From Margaritispora aquatica (lineage: Eukaryota > Ascomycota > Leotiomycetes > Helotiales > Discinellaceae), in assembly GCA_007644065.1 (NCBI GenBank), contig VJWN01000020.1, positions 239,874-303,873 of the forward strand: 64,000 nucleotides of DNA, read 5' to 3'. The notes beneath the pieces were generated by a model. The model saw nothing but the letters and a program-made list of their open reading frames with translations. It did not search any database and was not told the origin of the DNA. Below, piece by piece: positions 48,451 through 58,832 of this stretch (the first letter of the stretch is position 1; each line of letters begins with the position of its first letter). The position numbers were made by a program, and so were the translations under genes.

Positions 48451-48554
48451 GGCCGGATGGTGTAGTTGGTTATCACGTGTCCTTAACATTGCTCATCTAC
48501 TCTTGAAGTGGTTTCGTACGGACAAGGTCCTGAGTTCAATCCTCAGTTTGGTCA
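48451..48554 (+). tRNA. tRNA-Val (AAC) with 30-nt intron
   Basis: The cloverleaf is complete: acceptor GGCCGGA pairs with TTTGGTC (three G-T), D arm GTGTAGTTGGTTATCAC, anticodon stem TGTCC/GGACA with loop TT-AAC-A before the intron and C38 after it, and T arm CTGAG-TTCAATC-CTCAG. Intron 48489-48518 starts directly after position 37, the canonical site. The anticodon is AAC (I34 after deamination), reading Val GTT/GTC/GTA. Discriminator A at 48554 is followed by a CTTTTT Pol III terminator. The B box (GAGTTCAATCC) is intact. Confidence 0.93.
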
Positions 48555-49437
48555 TCTTTTTGCCATTTTTTTCTTGTGGTTGATTTGTGTTTGTGTTCGA
48601 ATTTTTGCTTCTTTTTGCCGCATTTTCACAATCCCGAGGAAAATTGGTCAATACATAGCGAGTACATTAGTGGGGGTAAGTTGTTGCATGCAAGTATAGG
48701 GAACAGAACCCGTGACAAAATAGTAATAGCGCCTTTTGGCAATCAAATAGGCATTTTATCTTCTGTAAGCTCTTTTATTGCCCCTCAGTCAGTGTTTATT
48801 TATAGTGTAAGCTATCTACTTCAATATCACATGCCAATGAGTAGGTATGTAGGTAGCTCTTCCATTGTCTCAAAACTTCAAGTTGCAAGGCCTCTACAAA
48901 TCACTACCTAGTCCAAGAACCTACCTTTGAGACAAAGCTTCAGAGGTCAAACCCGACTTTACTCTCTACCTCCTCTTCTCGCTCACTTGTAATGATTCTG
49001 CAAACAATGGGTACCATTCCATAAGAACAAGAACGATGGAAAGTGATCAACTAATTATCCAATCATGGCCCTTTAAGCTCAGCTGACCGGATGCCGAGGT
49101 CCAAGTCGAGTTTCCCCATGGAAAGGAAATTCCGCTATCGTAGGTACTTGGAGAAGGTAATCCGGGGACTCCACCACCTTGTATTTCTCTTAGAATCCCC
49201 ACTTGTTTCTCCATTCTCTGTTTACTTGAAGAACGAACGGATATCATTGTTAGATCTCTCTGCAACACCAACCTCTTAATCCCGAGACTCGCAAAGAAAG
49301 AAACGGACAAGCACCCACTCAAGCGCAACACTCAAACCAACAACGAAGCCTAGACAGTTGAAGGATACCAGCATAGACAGGTTAGACGCAATAGAAACAA
49401 GACAGCAATAGAGGCGCCCCATACACAAATACGCACG
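48555..49437. other. Intergenic spacer
   Basis: 880 bp between the tRNA and the cytochrome b5 gene. No other RNA gene found. Confidence 0.5.
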
Positions 49438-49794
49438 ATGTCGAAATCTTTCAGCGTGGCGGATGTAGCGGAGCACAAGGATGCAGAGAAGGGCATGTAT
49501 ATCATCATTGATGACGGCGTGTACGATGTTACCGGTATGTCCTCCTTAAATCTCGACCTATGTCCATCCAATTCAGTCCCTTCATTTTAAACCACTTAAA
49601 CAAACACACACTGACAACCTCCCCCCCCACTTCCAGGATTCATCGAAGAACACCCCGGCGGCTCCAAGATCCTCAAGCGCGTCGCGGGCAAGGACGCCAC
49701 GAAGCAGTTCTGGAAATACCACAATGAGGGCGTCTTGAAGAAGTATACGGAGAAGCTGAAAGTCGGGAGTGTGGCGGAGAAGGCGAAGCTTTAG
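49438..49794 (+). CDS. Cytochrome b5 domain protein
   Basis: Two exons, 49438-49534 and 49637-49794 (102 nt intron), give 84 residues. It is a bare b5 haem domain: MSKSFSVADVAEHKDAEKGM, the first haem ligand in EEHPGGSKIL, the second His in FWKYHNEGVLKKY. It is shorter than microsomal b5 (about 120 aa plus TM), so it is a soluble, unanchored electron carrier unless a longer isoform exists. Fungal single-domain b5 proteins donate electrons to lipid desaturases or P450s. Confidence 0.93.
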
Positions 49795-50406
49795 TTTGGT
49801 TTCTTGGTGGACGTTGTGAGGAAGGAGGGAGGAGAGGAAGAGGACGGGATGTTTATAGGTTGAGAGGAAGGGAGCGGATGAGGTTAGACGAGGTAGAATG
49901 AGGAATGGGTATGAGTGCGAGTGCGCCGCGAGACGTGAGGTGAGGAGGAGGAGGAAGAAGGTGCCCTCAAGATTCGAGATCTGCTGCTCGAGTGGCTGGG
50001 CGGACGATTTGGTGCACTATGTAGGTATTTGACGATAGATGAGATACTTATACACGACATGAGATAATCAAGAAATGAGATCATCGATTGATTATTTTGA
50101 TATAATATTGACACGGTAGTATAAATATTGCTATCGCATCTGTTGGGTTCTCTAAGTTGTTGTATTCGGCAACTGTTAGTACCTACCTAGGTATTTACTT
50201 ACCAAGATACCTATGGATAGGTAAGATTACCTTTCTAAGTTCTGCATACATACATACATACCCATATATCCCACGAGATTGAAATGAACTACCTAGGAGG
50301 TGTTGCCTACCTGCCTCCAGCTCTTTGATATAACAATCATCAACCAAGTTAATTTGCTTTGCTTTGCTTTCCTTTCCTTTTGGTTTGTTGGTCTGGAAAT
50401 GGAGGA

Positions 50407-50469
50407 CGTAAGTAAGTGAGGGAGTAAGTAAGTGAGGGAGTAAGTAAGTGAGGAAGGAAGTAAGTAAGG
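50407..50469. repeat. 16-bp tandem repeat (GTAAGTAAGTGAGGGA)n
   Basis: About four units, the last diverged. GTAAGT is a consensus 5' splice donor, so the array is a string of donor-like sites. Confidence 0.85.
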
Positions 50470-50655
50470 TAGGGTGTGCTTTGAGATTGTGCTACGAATT
50501 CGAATAAATGGAATTTCAAGGAATGACATTTTGAATGAATGAATGAGTGGGTGCCCGTATGGATAAATAAATGACCAAGACGAGGAAGACGAACGGATAA
50601 CCAAATAGATAAAGTAAGTGGAGGAGAAGGGGAGTAGATTTTGAGAGGAGAATGG

Positions 50656-50710
50656 CAGGAGTGGTGATTACAGGAGTGGTGATTACAGGAGCGGTGATTA
50701 CAGGAGCGGT
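50656..50710. repeat. 15-bp tandem repeat (CAGGAGTGGTGATTA)n
   Basis: Four units; a T-to-C change separates copies 1-2 (AGTGG) from copies 3-4 (AGCGG). Confidence 0.85.
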
Positions 50711-50760
50711 AGCAATAGTAGCAACAAGCGGGATGGAGGGGCGATGGAGGGCAATGGAGG

Positions 50761-50820
50761 CATTGTGATATTGATGTTGATGTTGACATTGTGATATTGA
50801 TGTTGATGTTGACATTGTTA
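50761..50820. repeat. 27-bp tandem duplication rich in TTGATG
   Basis: Two copies of CATTGTGATATTGATGTTGA plus seven further bases, each with internal TTGATG repetition. Confidence 0.85.
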
Positions 50821-51423
50821 TTGCTTTGGAGACGTTCATAACTCCCTCTAGAGAAGTCGTGTTCAAAGTAAGTAAGTAAGTGTGGGAGGTATTGAAAGCA
50901 AGAGCCTCCGCGGTAAGCGAGTAAGTAGGTAGGTAAGTTGACAAAGCAAGTACATTCATGTAAGCTAGCATATGCCTGTACCTAGAGAGACAGCTAGAAA
51001 GACGACCTAGCGGAGTAGATGGGTTAAGGAGCTATGAATTGGATTGTCGGTAGGTAGGAGGGTGGAAATGTGAAAACTAGATCATGATGTTTCGTTGTGG
51101 TGGAGTGTGGTAAGGCGAAGGTCACCATATGTAGCCTGTGGTTGTAGGATGGGTTTCGATTATGGCGGTAGTGATATAAGTAGGCATCTACTCTATGGTG
51201 TGTGCAAAGAAACAAGATGGGTGTTGAGTACATAAGTGAGTGAAATAAGATTAGGATCGAAGATTCGAGGACTGAAGTCCTCCATGTTTTCATATTCATC
51301 CATGTTACTACGCTGTTCTAACATTCATCCATTCACCCCAAGAAACAAGCCTGATATGAACCTATTGTCCTCCCTTGCATCCTCCTACGCGTAAAATACA
51401 CGGCTCACTCATACACATCTGAC

Positions 51424-52362
51424 CTAAAAAATTAAACCACCCAACAACATGCCTCCGCCCAACCCAAGCAGCGGCATCCCATACCCCCCACCGTATCCAT
51501 AGCCATACCCGGGATACGGCCTTGCATACGGCTGCTGGGGCCTCACAAACTTCGCATTGGGATCGCTATACGGGCCTTGACTATACGGATTATACCCGTA
51601 TCCATTGCCGCCCGCATATCGCCCTCCGCCCATTCGACCAAATCCTCCCATGCCACCAGCACCATACCCACCCGGCCCTCCCGGCGGCTCGATGTAGATG
51701 TCATGGCCCTCGCGGTCCTTGCCCAGGAACTGCGGAACACCAGTCTGCGCCGCCTTGGACATCTGGGCCCGGATATGCTGGTGTCGTCGATACGTGGCTG
51801 CTTCTTGCTCGTCGCGCCTGCGACGCTCGGCCGCCCGCTCGGCGTGCGTGGTGTGTGTGAGTTTGTCTTTGATTTTCCTGCCGAAGGTCTTTTCTCCGCC
51901 ATCACTTGCACCCTGTGTTCTTGGTGGCAACGGTGGATGTCCAGACCCATGTCCGTCGTCCCGCTCATCAGCACTACTGCCCTCGTCCTCGGGCAGCTCA
52001 TGTAGGTTCTTCACACGCTCTCGCTCCGCGGGCGATAGCGAGGAGAGGTAAATCTCGTCGTCGTAGGGGTGATGCCAGATAGAACGGGGAGGGGAAACTG
52101 ACGTGTCGACGAAGAATTGGTGGTGTGTCTCGCTGTCGTATTGCCGCACCCAGTTTGGAGGTAGCGAGCGCGACTCGTCTTCCATGCTGCGGCGGGCGTG
52201 AGGTGGAATTCCATTGCGAGCCTTGGGGACTTGAAGAGTTGCTGAAGGAGTTGTGGCATTGGTTGTGTGTGAGTTCGAGGTGGCATTGTTGGTGCTAGTT
52301 GATGCTGGTGGCCCTGTGTAGGGTGGTGGTGGCTCGGATGGGATATTTTGTGAAGACGACAT
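51424..52362 (-). CDS. WW-domain protein with Gly/Tyr-rich C-terminus
   Basis: An intronless gene of 312 residues starting MSSSQNIPSEPPPPYTGPPA (a PPPY motif, ligand for WW domains, sits at residues 11-15). The WW domain at about residues 66-98 has SLPPNWVRQYDSETHHQFF with the second Trp in SIWHHPYDDE. A charged segment (EKTFGRKIKDKLTHTTHAER, coiled-coil-like) and a Gly/Tyr/Pro-rich tail follow, ending in a hydrophobic GLGGGMLLGGLIF. Carrying both a WW domain and its own PPPY ligand suggests self-association or Rsp5/NEDD4-network binding. This WW plus AERAAERRRRDE layout recurs in filamentous fungi; function unknown. Confidence 0.88.
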   Translation of the reverse strand: MSSSQNIPSEPPPPYTGPPASTSTNNATSNSHTTNATTPSATLQVPKARNGIPPHARRSMEDESRSLPPNWVRQYDSETHHQFFVDTSVSPPRSIWHHPYDDEIYLSSLSPAERERVKNLHELPEDEGSSADERDDGHGSGHPPLPPRTQGASDGGEKTFGRKIKDKLTHTTHAERAAERRRRDEQEAATYRRHQHIRAQMSKAAQTGVPQFLGKDREGHDIYIEPPGGPGGYGAGGMGGFGRMGGGRYAGGNGYGYNPYSQGPYSDPNAKFVRPQQPYARPYPGYGYGYGGGYGMPLLGLGGGMLLGGLIF

Positions 52363-52539
52363 TTTGATTGTGTTGTTTCTTTTGCTGGTGATATTGTGTT
52401 GAAGCTCTAATTGAGTGAGGTTGTAGAAAAGTTCGAGTTGAAGTTGATAAACCACCACCAAGCATGTGAAGCTACACAGGTTACGTCATGACAGAATTCG
52501 CCTCCCTCCAGTCCAAGATCCAGTTCCAACCACATCAGA

Positions 52540-52761
52540 TCAGATCTTCAACTCTGCACTGCCACTGCCACTACCATGGCCAGAATGCGGTGCTGCTGTG
52601 GCTTGAGCCATCAACACCGTCGTGTGTAACGGTCTTCCAGGTAATGAAGGTATTTCTGCAAGATCATTGGGAGAGATGATCTGGACTGGATTGGAGACGG
52701 CTGGGTGTGCGGCAATGCTGATTGCTAAGCACAGTGTGCAGAGAAGGGAGAGGAATTGCAT
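52540..52761 (-). CDS. Small secreted protein candidate (73 aa)
   Basis: Single exon. A convincing signal peptide (MQFLSLLCTLCLAISIAAHP, cleavage near AAH-P or SIA-A) is followed by a short mature peptide NPVQIISPNDLAEIPSLPGR and an acidic, Gly/Ser-rich end. There are no cysteines in the mature part. It has no recognised domain; it could be an effector-like or pheromone-like peptide. The small length limits confidence. Confidence 0.5.
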   Translation of the reverse strand: MQFLSLLCTLCLAISIAAHPAVSNPVQIISPNDLAEIPSLPGRPLHTTVLMAQATAAPHSGHGSGSGSAELKI

Positions 52762-53102
52762 CTTGAGGCTTGGGTAATGAATGCAGAGTGATGAGAAAAC
52801 TTGCTTGGAGTTGAAGCTGATGATGCCGTAGAAATGTGGTGAGGAGACGGAGGAATTGAGTAATTGTGGGAACAGATACTAGAGCAAGAGAAAAACAACA
52901 ATGCAAATATTAAAGCCGTTGGTATCGCAAGACACTCGTCCGCATTAAACAGCCGCAATAAAACGATCTTCTCATCCTCATCTCCTGAATTCCTGCCAAT
53001 ATCTCCAGCAGCTCACGACGTCCTTTCACCTCACCCACGTGGAGTATAAGTGGGGGGATTGATTGACGCGCCGTGTCTCAAACCAAGGAGAAACGTGTGC
53101 AA

Positions 53103-53132
53103 TGAACGTCAGTGAACGTCAGTGAACGTCAC
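53103..53132. repeat. 10-bp tandem repeat (TGAACGTCAG)n
   Basis: Three copies; the core is close to CRE-like TGACGTCA but not identical. Confidence 0.8.
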
Positions 53133-54385
53133 CAAGGGAATCAAACTTCCGATGATCTGTCTCTGTCGTTCTTTGATGGGAAAGCCATGTCTGATATATA
53201 TTGTTTTGCCGCGGACTTGGAATGTCAGCTTCGTGATGTTTGGGGATTTCATGTCTGCAGCAATAAAGAGTGAAAAGAGATCCGAATGATTGAGACTCGG
53301 ATCCCGTCTGAGTCTTAATCTCAAGTCACATGATCATACTTCACCTCCTCGCTTCCTGTCATTTTATACATGGGCAAGTCACTGCATCCGTATTCGTACT
53401 ACAAGATTCCATAAATAATATATATTCCTCTGCTCGAAAAAGAGCACCGGAGTAGTGGGACACTTAGATCCCTCTCCAGATATCTACTCCCTCTACCTTG
53501 CCAAGCGTTACCTTGCCTCTTGAGAGATAGTGTTGTTAGTGTATTTTCTTCTTTGTATCTACTTGGATTTCGTGTCTTAAAGTGATGTGAGGTAAGGTAA
53601 AGTGAAGCGAAGCAGTGCAAATTATAGACCCTAAAACGAACCACCGCATCTAGAGGAATGGCTGTATCACACCGACTATACGCCAGCTCCCGCTTGGCAT
53701 TCATGCTTGGCTTGATACCGTCTCGAACTCGCGTACAATATGAAGCAATGTTGGAAGCGCAAACTCAAGTGGACGCATATTTGTGGATGAAGCTGTTAGA
53801 TCTGCATTGTGGAGATAGATACCTTACTCGGTCATATCGTGCAACGACGAAGTCGGCACTAGGTAGCCTTGATGCTGTGTTTCTGTTTCCGAAGTACCTA
53901 CCTTGGTACTTGTATCTATCGACCCGAATTTCAACCATTCTACGACACAATACGTACCGAAAGCATTCATTCAATCAATCACTCACTCGGCCCCGAACAC
54001 GGAGATAACCTCCAGCTGCATCTCATCCGGATTTACCTTGCCTACCCTACCCTACCTTACCTTACCATACCATCCGAACCTCTGACTCTGTGTCTCTCTC
54101 CACAAAGTCAAAGCGAAAGTCTATGACAGCCACTTCTCACAAGTGCTTACTTCCCTTACTCCACTCCACATCCCATTTATTTTCCCTCCACCACAATCAA
54201 ACATACCGACACGTGCGATAGTCTCATCTGATGGATCGGCTTCTTCTGTCTGCCTCCCTGTGCTCATACTGGCAGGTTACATACAATTTGGTGCCAAGTG
54301 CCCCGGTAAGTGGGGGATGAGGGGGCAGGGGATAAAGAGGCCTATCTTTTATGGAGTAAGCGGTGTAGATAGCTTGAGCCTGAGC

Positions 54386-54427
54386 TTGAGGTTAAATTGA
54401 GGTTGAAGTTGAGGTTGAGGTTGAGGT
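54386..54427. repeat. (TTGAGG)n degenerate repeat
   Basis: About seven hexamer units including a TTGAAG variant. Confidence 0.8.
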
Positions 54428-55216
54428 AAAGATCGAGGGAGGTGCAGGAGGTAGTATGCCTGGTAGGTGCAGGTACACCACTATAGTAAGTAGTAAGCAG
54501 CAAGTAGCAAAAAACGAGGGGTGAGAAGTAAGAAAAGAGTATAGGCAAATGGTGACTGCGAAACGCACCCGTATATTCTAGCCATCGCCTGCAGCCACTT
54601 GCAACCACCTCTCTCAAGGGCTGACAAGAAGCAATTCACTCGCCTAAGTCCAAACAAGCGGGAACGGGAAATCACGACAACAAACCAGCGATAGTACAGA
54701 CAAGAGCTAGCCAAAAAAAAAAAAAAAAGTGATCTTGATGAAGCCTCGGGCTTCAAAGAGCCACTTGGTCATAAATTCATTCATCTCTCATCATATCTCA
54801 GACATCCTCCCAAAGGGCCAGAGTTCCTTCAGCCCCAGATATCTCCTCTCATCCATCAGACCAGGCAAACAGACCACCCATAGCACACAGAAAATCATTC
54901 TAGACCCCCCAAAACGAGCGCGAAACCGCCCTGGCAGCAAACAAGTCTAAAAACCAAATCTGACCACCCGTTCTCTTCTCCTCCCCAACCCTTCTCTTGA
55001 GCGGAATGGTTTTCTAAATGAGAAACGCACAACGCAAACGCACACAACAAAGAGAAATACATAAAACTGATTCGACAGGCTGCTCTAGCTCTTTCGTCGC
55101 AAAAAAATGATAATCATGATGATGATAATGACTTATTCATTCTCCCATGGTTGACATGTCCTCCTTTTCAGAACGCCATTTCCAGATGCACCGATATAAC
55201 ACCACCGAAGACGAGT

Positions 55217-56431
55217 CTACGCCAGGAGCTCGCCAATCTCCAAGATGCCTATGATCTCGTCGTCATCCTTAGCCACTAGAATAGCATCGTCACTGAATCG
55301 AGCGTCGCCTCGGGATCTCATGGTAGTAATCCAATCTTTTGCTGCTTCTAGACCGGTGTTATCCGGAATGGATATCCAGTCTTTACTGTGAACCATTAAT
55401 CCTGGGATACAAGTAGCTGGCTCGTCCATGTCATCTGGTTGAAGTCGTTTGATATGCCGTGGCGCGATGACAATAGAATTTCCACTTCGTACCCATCCAG
55501 ACTCTGACCGATACCCGGCCATGAGGATATGTGCTCCCGTGATAGTCCCTACACCAATCTCGGGTATCTCGTCAAATCGAATGCAAATGTCGGATACCCT
55601 CTGAGCTTTCTTGATTGCTTGACCGATTGCACCTCCTGGATGATTCTGAGAAAACACGTCCTGGACGTTGATGTGTAACTCGTTCGAAATAACGAGAGCG
55701 AGAGCATCTCCTAGCGCTATTGCCATGGTGGTCGATGAAGTTGGGGCATTTACTCCAAAACATTCGCTTTCCGACTTGTGAATAGGCGCCGGTAACAGGA
55801 TCGCACCAGGTCGTTGTCTGATAATACCGCATGTTGAGGGATGGACGTGTGAAGTCATCACGATGACTGGTATGGAGGCATCCACGTGTGGCAGTAGCGC
55901 AAAAAGCTCTGGTGTCTTCCCCGAGAACGTGATGAACAAAATTGTGTCCTGTTTTGTTACCATACCGAGATCACCATGAAGTGCCTCGGTAGGATGTAGG
56001 TATGTAGAAACAATCTCAAGACTGTTCATTGTCGCGACAAGCTTCTTGGCAATATGGCCACTCTTCCCCACGCCACAAATCACAAGCTTGCCCTTCTCGC
56101 GCCTTGATCTGGTGATCACTTCAACGGCGGAGTTGAACCCTCCACGAGCCACGGGATCCGTCTCATATAATCTCGTAAGGCATGATAATGCTGTCGCCTC
56201 GACGCCTAGCACATGCACGGCAGTCGAGAGACGTTGACTGTAGGAAGGGCAATTCCCAGCTTCCTCACTCTCAGGAGGGGTCATAGACATAAGATCGTCC
56301 AACGGAGGTGATAATCCGCGCTCACATGGCGTGGCGGGTGAGGGTGGTGATGGTGGCGGTATAGAGGGTGCATGTAAAGAACCAAGGAGGTAAACCTCAC
56401 TATTCTGTACTGGATGATGATCTTGTGCCAT
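55217..56431 (-). CDS. SIS-domain sugar-phosphate isomerase, KpsF/GutQ-like
   Basis: Intronless, 404 residues. After a ~65-residue Pro/Ser-rich N-terminus, the SIS domain has GVGKSGHIAKKLVATMNSLE, HPTEALHGDLGMV, FSGKTPEL, and the diagnostic SQNHPGGAIGQAI, matching bacterial arabinose-5-phosphate isomerase motifs (GVGKSG, HGDLGM, HPGGxLG). A CBS-like C-terminal half follows (VSDICIRFDEIP...DAILVAKDDDEIIGILEIGE). In bacteria this reaction feeds KDO synthesis, a route fungi lack, so the fungal substrate is unclear; pentose-phosphate interconversion is likely. No targeting signal. Confidence 0.9.
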   Translation of the reverse strand: MAQDHHPVQNSEVYLLGSLHAPSIPPPSPPSPATPCERGLSPPLDDLMSMTPPESEEAGNCPSYSQRLSTAVHVLGVEATALSCLTRLYETDPVARGGFNSAVEVITRSRREKGKLVICGVGKSGHIAKKLVATMNSLEIVSTYLHPTEALHGDLGMVTKQDTILFITFSGKTPELFALLPHVDASIPVIVMTSHVHPSTCGIIRQRPGAILLPAPIHKSESECFGVNAPTSSTTMAIALGDALALVISNELHINVQDVFSQNHPGGAIGQAIKKAQRVSDICIRFDEIPEIGVGTITGAHILMAGYRSESGWVRSGNSIVIAPRHIKRLQPDDMDEPATCIPGLMVHSKDWISIPDNTGLEAAKDWITTMRSRGDARFSDDAILVAKDDDEIIGILEIGELLA

Positions 56432-56575
56432 GTTGATGTTGATAGAAAGTTGGAATTAAGGAAGAAACTATGCGGGACTGCGTAATATATGACGAAGTTA
56501 CCGGACTTTGTATCTAGTCCGAGATCAAGGAAGACTCCGGAAAGTAGTGCAACAGATTGCTTGGGCGGAAGGCAG

Positions 56576-57135
56576 TCAAATTAAAATACTGTGTAAGGGT
56601 AATGAGGTTAGCCGGCACCTCTAGATTGATAATCAATCCGGACTCACCAGAGAGTTTGTATCTTCTTATGTTCTTCCAGCCAAGTGTATGATAAGTATCT
56701 TGACGATAGCCAAAGCTCCGCGTAATCTGTGAGTTTCGAATGGGGGCTTCAAATAGATCGAAATGTGAATCTTCGTTTGCGGATCATTCTGAAAGCATTG
56801 CTTGCAGGCGCCATGAGGACAAGGTCTTGTAGCAAAGCTGTGGATATGGGTTTTGAGGGGGGCTATCTGGTCCTCATATGGAAAGCAACACAAAGGATAA
56901 GAAATCGAGCTATGGCTTTTTATTCCTATCGATGACACAGGGAGGTAGGGAGGGACCATTTCGGTGGTCGGAGTTTGGAAGGTGGGTGAGAAACAAGGGT
57001 ACACAGTAGGTTTAGTCGACTGATTAATCCTTGTAGATCTTCGCGCCCTGGTTTGACCCGGTCAATCTCATCGTCCTTGCGGCTGTTGTTGCTATTGTTG
57101 TTGTTGTTGCTGCTGCTGCTGATTTGATCGCTCAA
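56576..57135 (-). CDS. Small 74-aa three-exon protein of unknown function
   Basis: Hand-built model: exons 57003-57135, 56648-56726 and 56576-56588 (275 and 58 nt introns). The second intron is textbook (GTGAGT, GGCTAACC branch, ACACAG). The protein has a Ser/Asn-rich start (MSDQISSSSNNNNN), then DRVKPGREDLQGLISRLNLL joined to YYAELWLSSRYLSYTWLEEH and KKIQTL. The Trp/Tyr-rich amphipathic helix looks like a conserved core. No family recognised. It is transcribed in the same direction as the SIS gene, whose ATG lies 145 bp downstream of its stop. Confidence 0.45.
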
Positions 57136-58509
57136 ACGTGAACGCTTGGTGTATAGTTTTTTTTTGATACTACTGTAGTACTAGTACTCGTAGCACGCAA
57201 TCGTACCGAGATAGTGCTACTATTTTGGCGCCTCCTTTACCTCTTCCGGCTTGCCCTAGCTTTGTCTGGTTTTCCCCGAGCTAGTGTTCCGAAGTGACAG
57301 ACTGGGCTTATTCGCCATACGCAACCAAGCCTTCTTTTCGCAAGTTCAAAGGTCAAAATGCTCAGTTCTGGACCTCAACCGTACGTCGACTCGCCATCAT
57401 GGAGCAATATCAATCGTTCATTGGCTGGCGCGGTTATTCGATGGGGCGGACACTAAGTCTATTGTGGTCATCATAGAGTCATGGATTCATGATTTGAAAG
57501 CCGCTTCTATGTTGGAACGGTAGAACACCAAACCGAACGCCCGTACATGCGCCATCTGCAAGAGATCAGGAATATCTCTCAGTCGTGCAGCACACCAAAG
57601 CACATCAGCATCAACGATATCCCCAAGCCTCTGTATGTAATGTACAGGGGTATGAGTACGGATGTCGTTGGATATTTGGATGTGTTGGCCTAGCATGAGC
57701 GGAGCACTTCGCCGAAATCCTCTTTTTGATATGATGACAGCGAACCGCAAGCGAGTGTTTCGATGGAGGAAGCAAATCATAGCTTGGCAGGTCGGAAGAT
57801 CCTAGAACGACGCGCAGGCGGTGTGGATGCTGGTGTGAATGGTGTCCCAAACGCGCCGAGTCAAGCAAGCGACAGGTACTGTGGTGGTGGCGCACGTGGA
57901 AATGTCTTAACTGCAAGAATGTAGGAGATTTTTCGAGAATGGAAGCATCATTACTTATGATCTTCTTGTCTTGTCAAATTGTATAGAGATGGTTGAACCT
58001 CCAAGTTGTGAGGTTCTCAGATGTTGGCTCCAAGTGACCCTCTGTGTGCCCTAGTATCATACATGCAACATCTGGTCTGTACCTCTTTCTCAAAAGCTGT
58101 TGTGCCCAGACTGAGTGTTGATATTTGCGGCAGTTCATCTGAGAAAGTTTGTCCACCCCCAGTCAAGCCTTCAAAGCTCGCCCCTGTTCTTGGAAACATG
58201 GTCTGACAGAGTCTCCACAAGTATTGACGCACAATTGAACCAAATAGAGATATCCAAACCAACCCCACATTTCAAGCATCGAGACTTTGATTTCAGATCG
58301 CGATATGACGACCTTATCAAATGTGAATCCGAATCAGAATCTGAATCAGAATGGGTTCAATGCAGGGCTATCGGCAATTTGCGTCAAAGGGAGCCTTCAG
58401 ATAAGCATACGACATATGTTTCACCGGCAGAGGGCCAGCCTGTGAATGTCGCATGTGGTGTAGTACATTTCATGTGTGTCGATGATATTCCTTGTTCTCT
58501 CGCAAGGCA

Positions 58510-58557
58510 TGTGTGTGTGTGTGTGTTGTGTGTTTGTGTGTTTGTGTGTTTGTGTGT
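58510..58557. repeat. (GT)n / (TGTTTGTG)n microsatellite
   Basis: GT dinucleotides followed by TGTTTGTG octamers. Confidence 0.9.
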
Positions 58558-58788
58558 CAACTTTTGACAGAGCCTCTATGCTCCAAAGTAGCTATTTCAA
58601 TTCTACCTTTGCATTGATTTAGCCGAGAAGTAGCCGTTTCTGGATGTGACGGGCAACAAGTCGACCTCAAAGAGATTTCTGATCCGGATAGAGGAAGTTC
58701 GTGTTACAACTATCAAGTTAAAGATAGAAAGGCAAACGAGACCACGGGCGGAAGGCAGTAAAGCGACATGATAGTAGACTCTACGAAT

Positions 58789-58832
58789 AATATAGAGAAG
58801 AATATAGAGAAGAATATAGAGAAGAATATACA
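58789..58832. repeat. 12-bp tandem repeat (ATATAGAGAAGA)n
   Basis: Three and a half copies. Confidence 0.85.

Larger units (their letters stand above)
49795..51423. other. Repeat-rich intergenic region
   Basis: 1.6 kb holding three minisatellites listed separately. Several apparent open frames here are products of the repeats and are not annotated. Confidence 0.55.
52762..55216. other. Intergenic, 2.4 kb
   Basis: Unannotated apart from the listed repeats. Open frames in this interval have start codons or composition that do not support genes. Confidence 0.5.

Noticed and set aside
53658..54008. 116-codon plus-strand frame
   Set aside because: Composition driven by Arg/Tyr/Leu codons of low complexity DNA; no motif, and no introns or neighbours that support it.
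57487..57780. 97-codon minus-strand frame reading DVLWCAARLRDIPDLLQ
   Set aside because: Looks somewhat like protein but I cannot join exons or name a family; left as noncoding.
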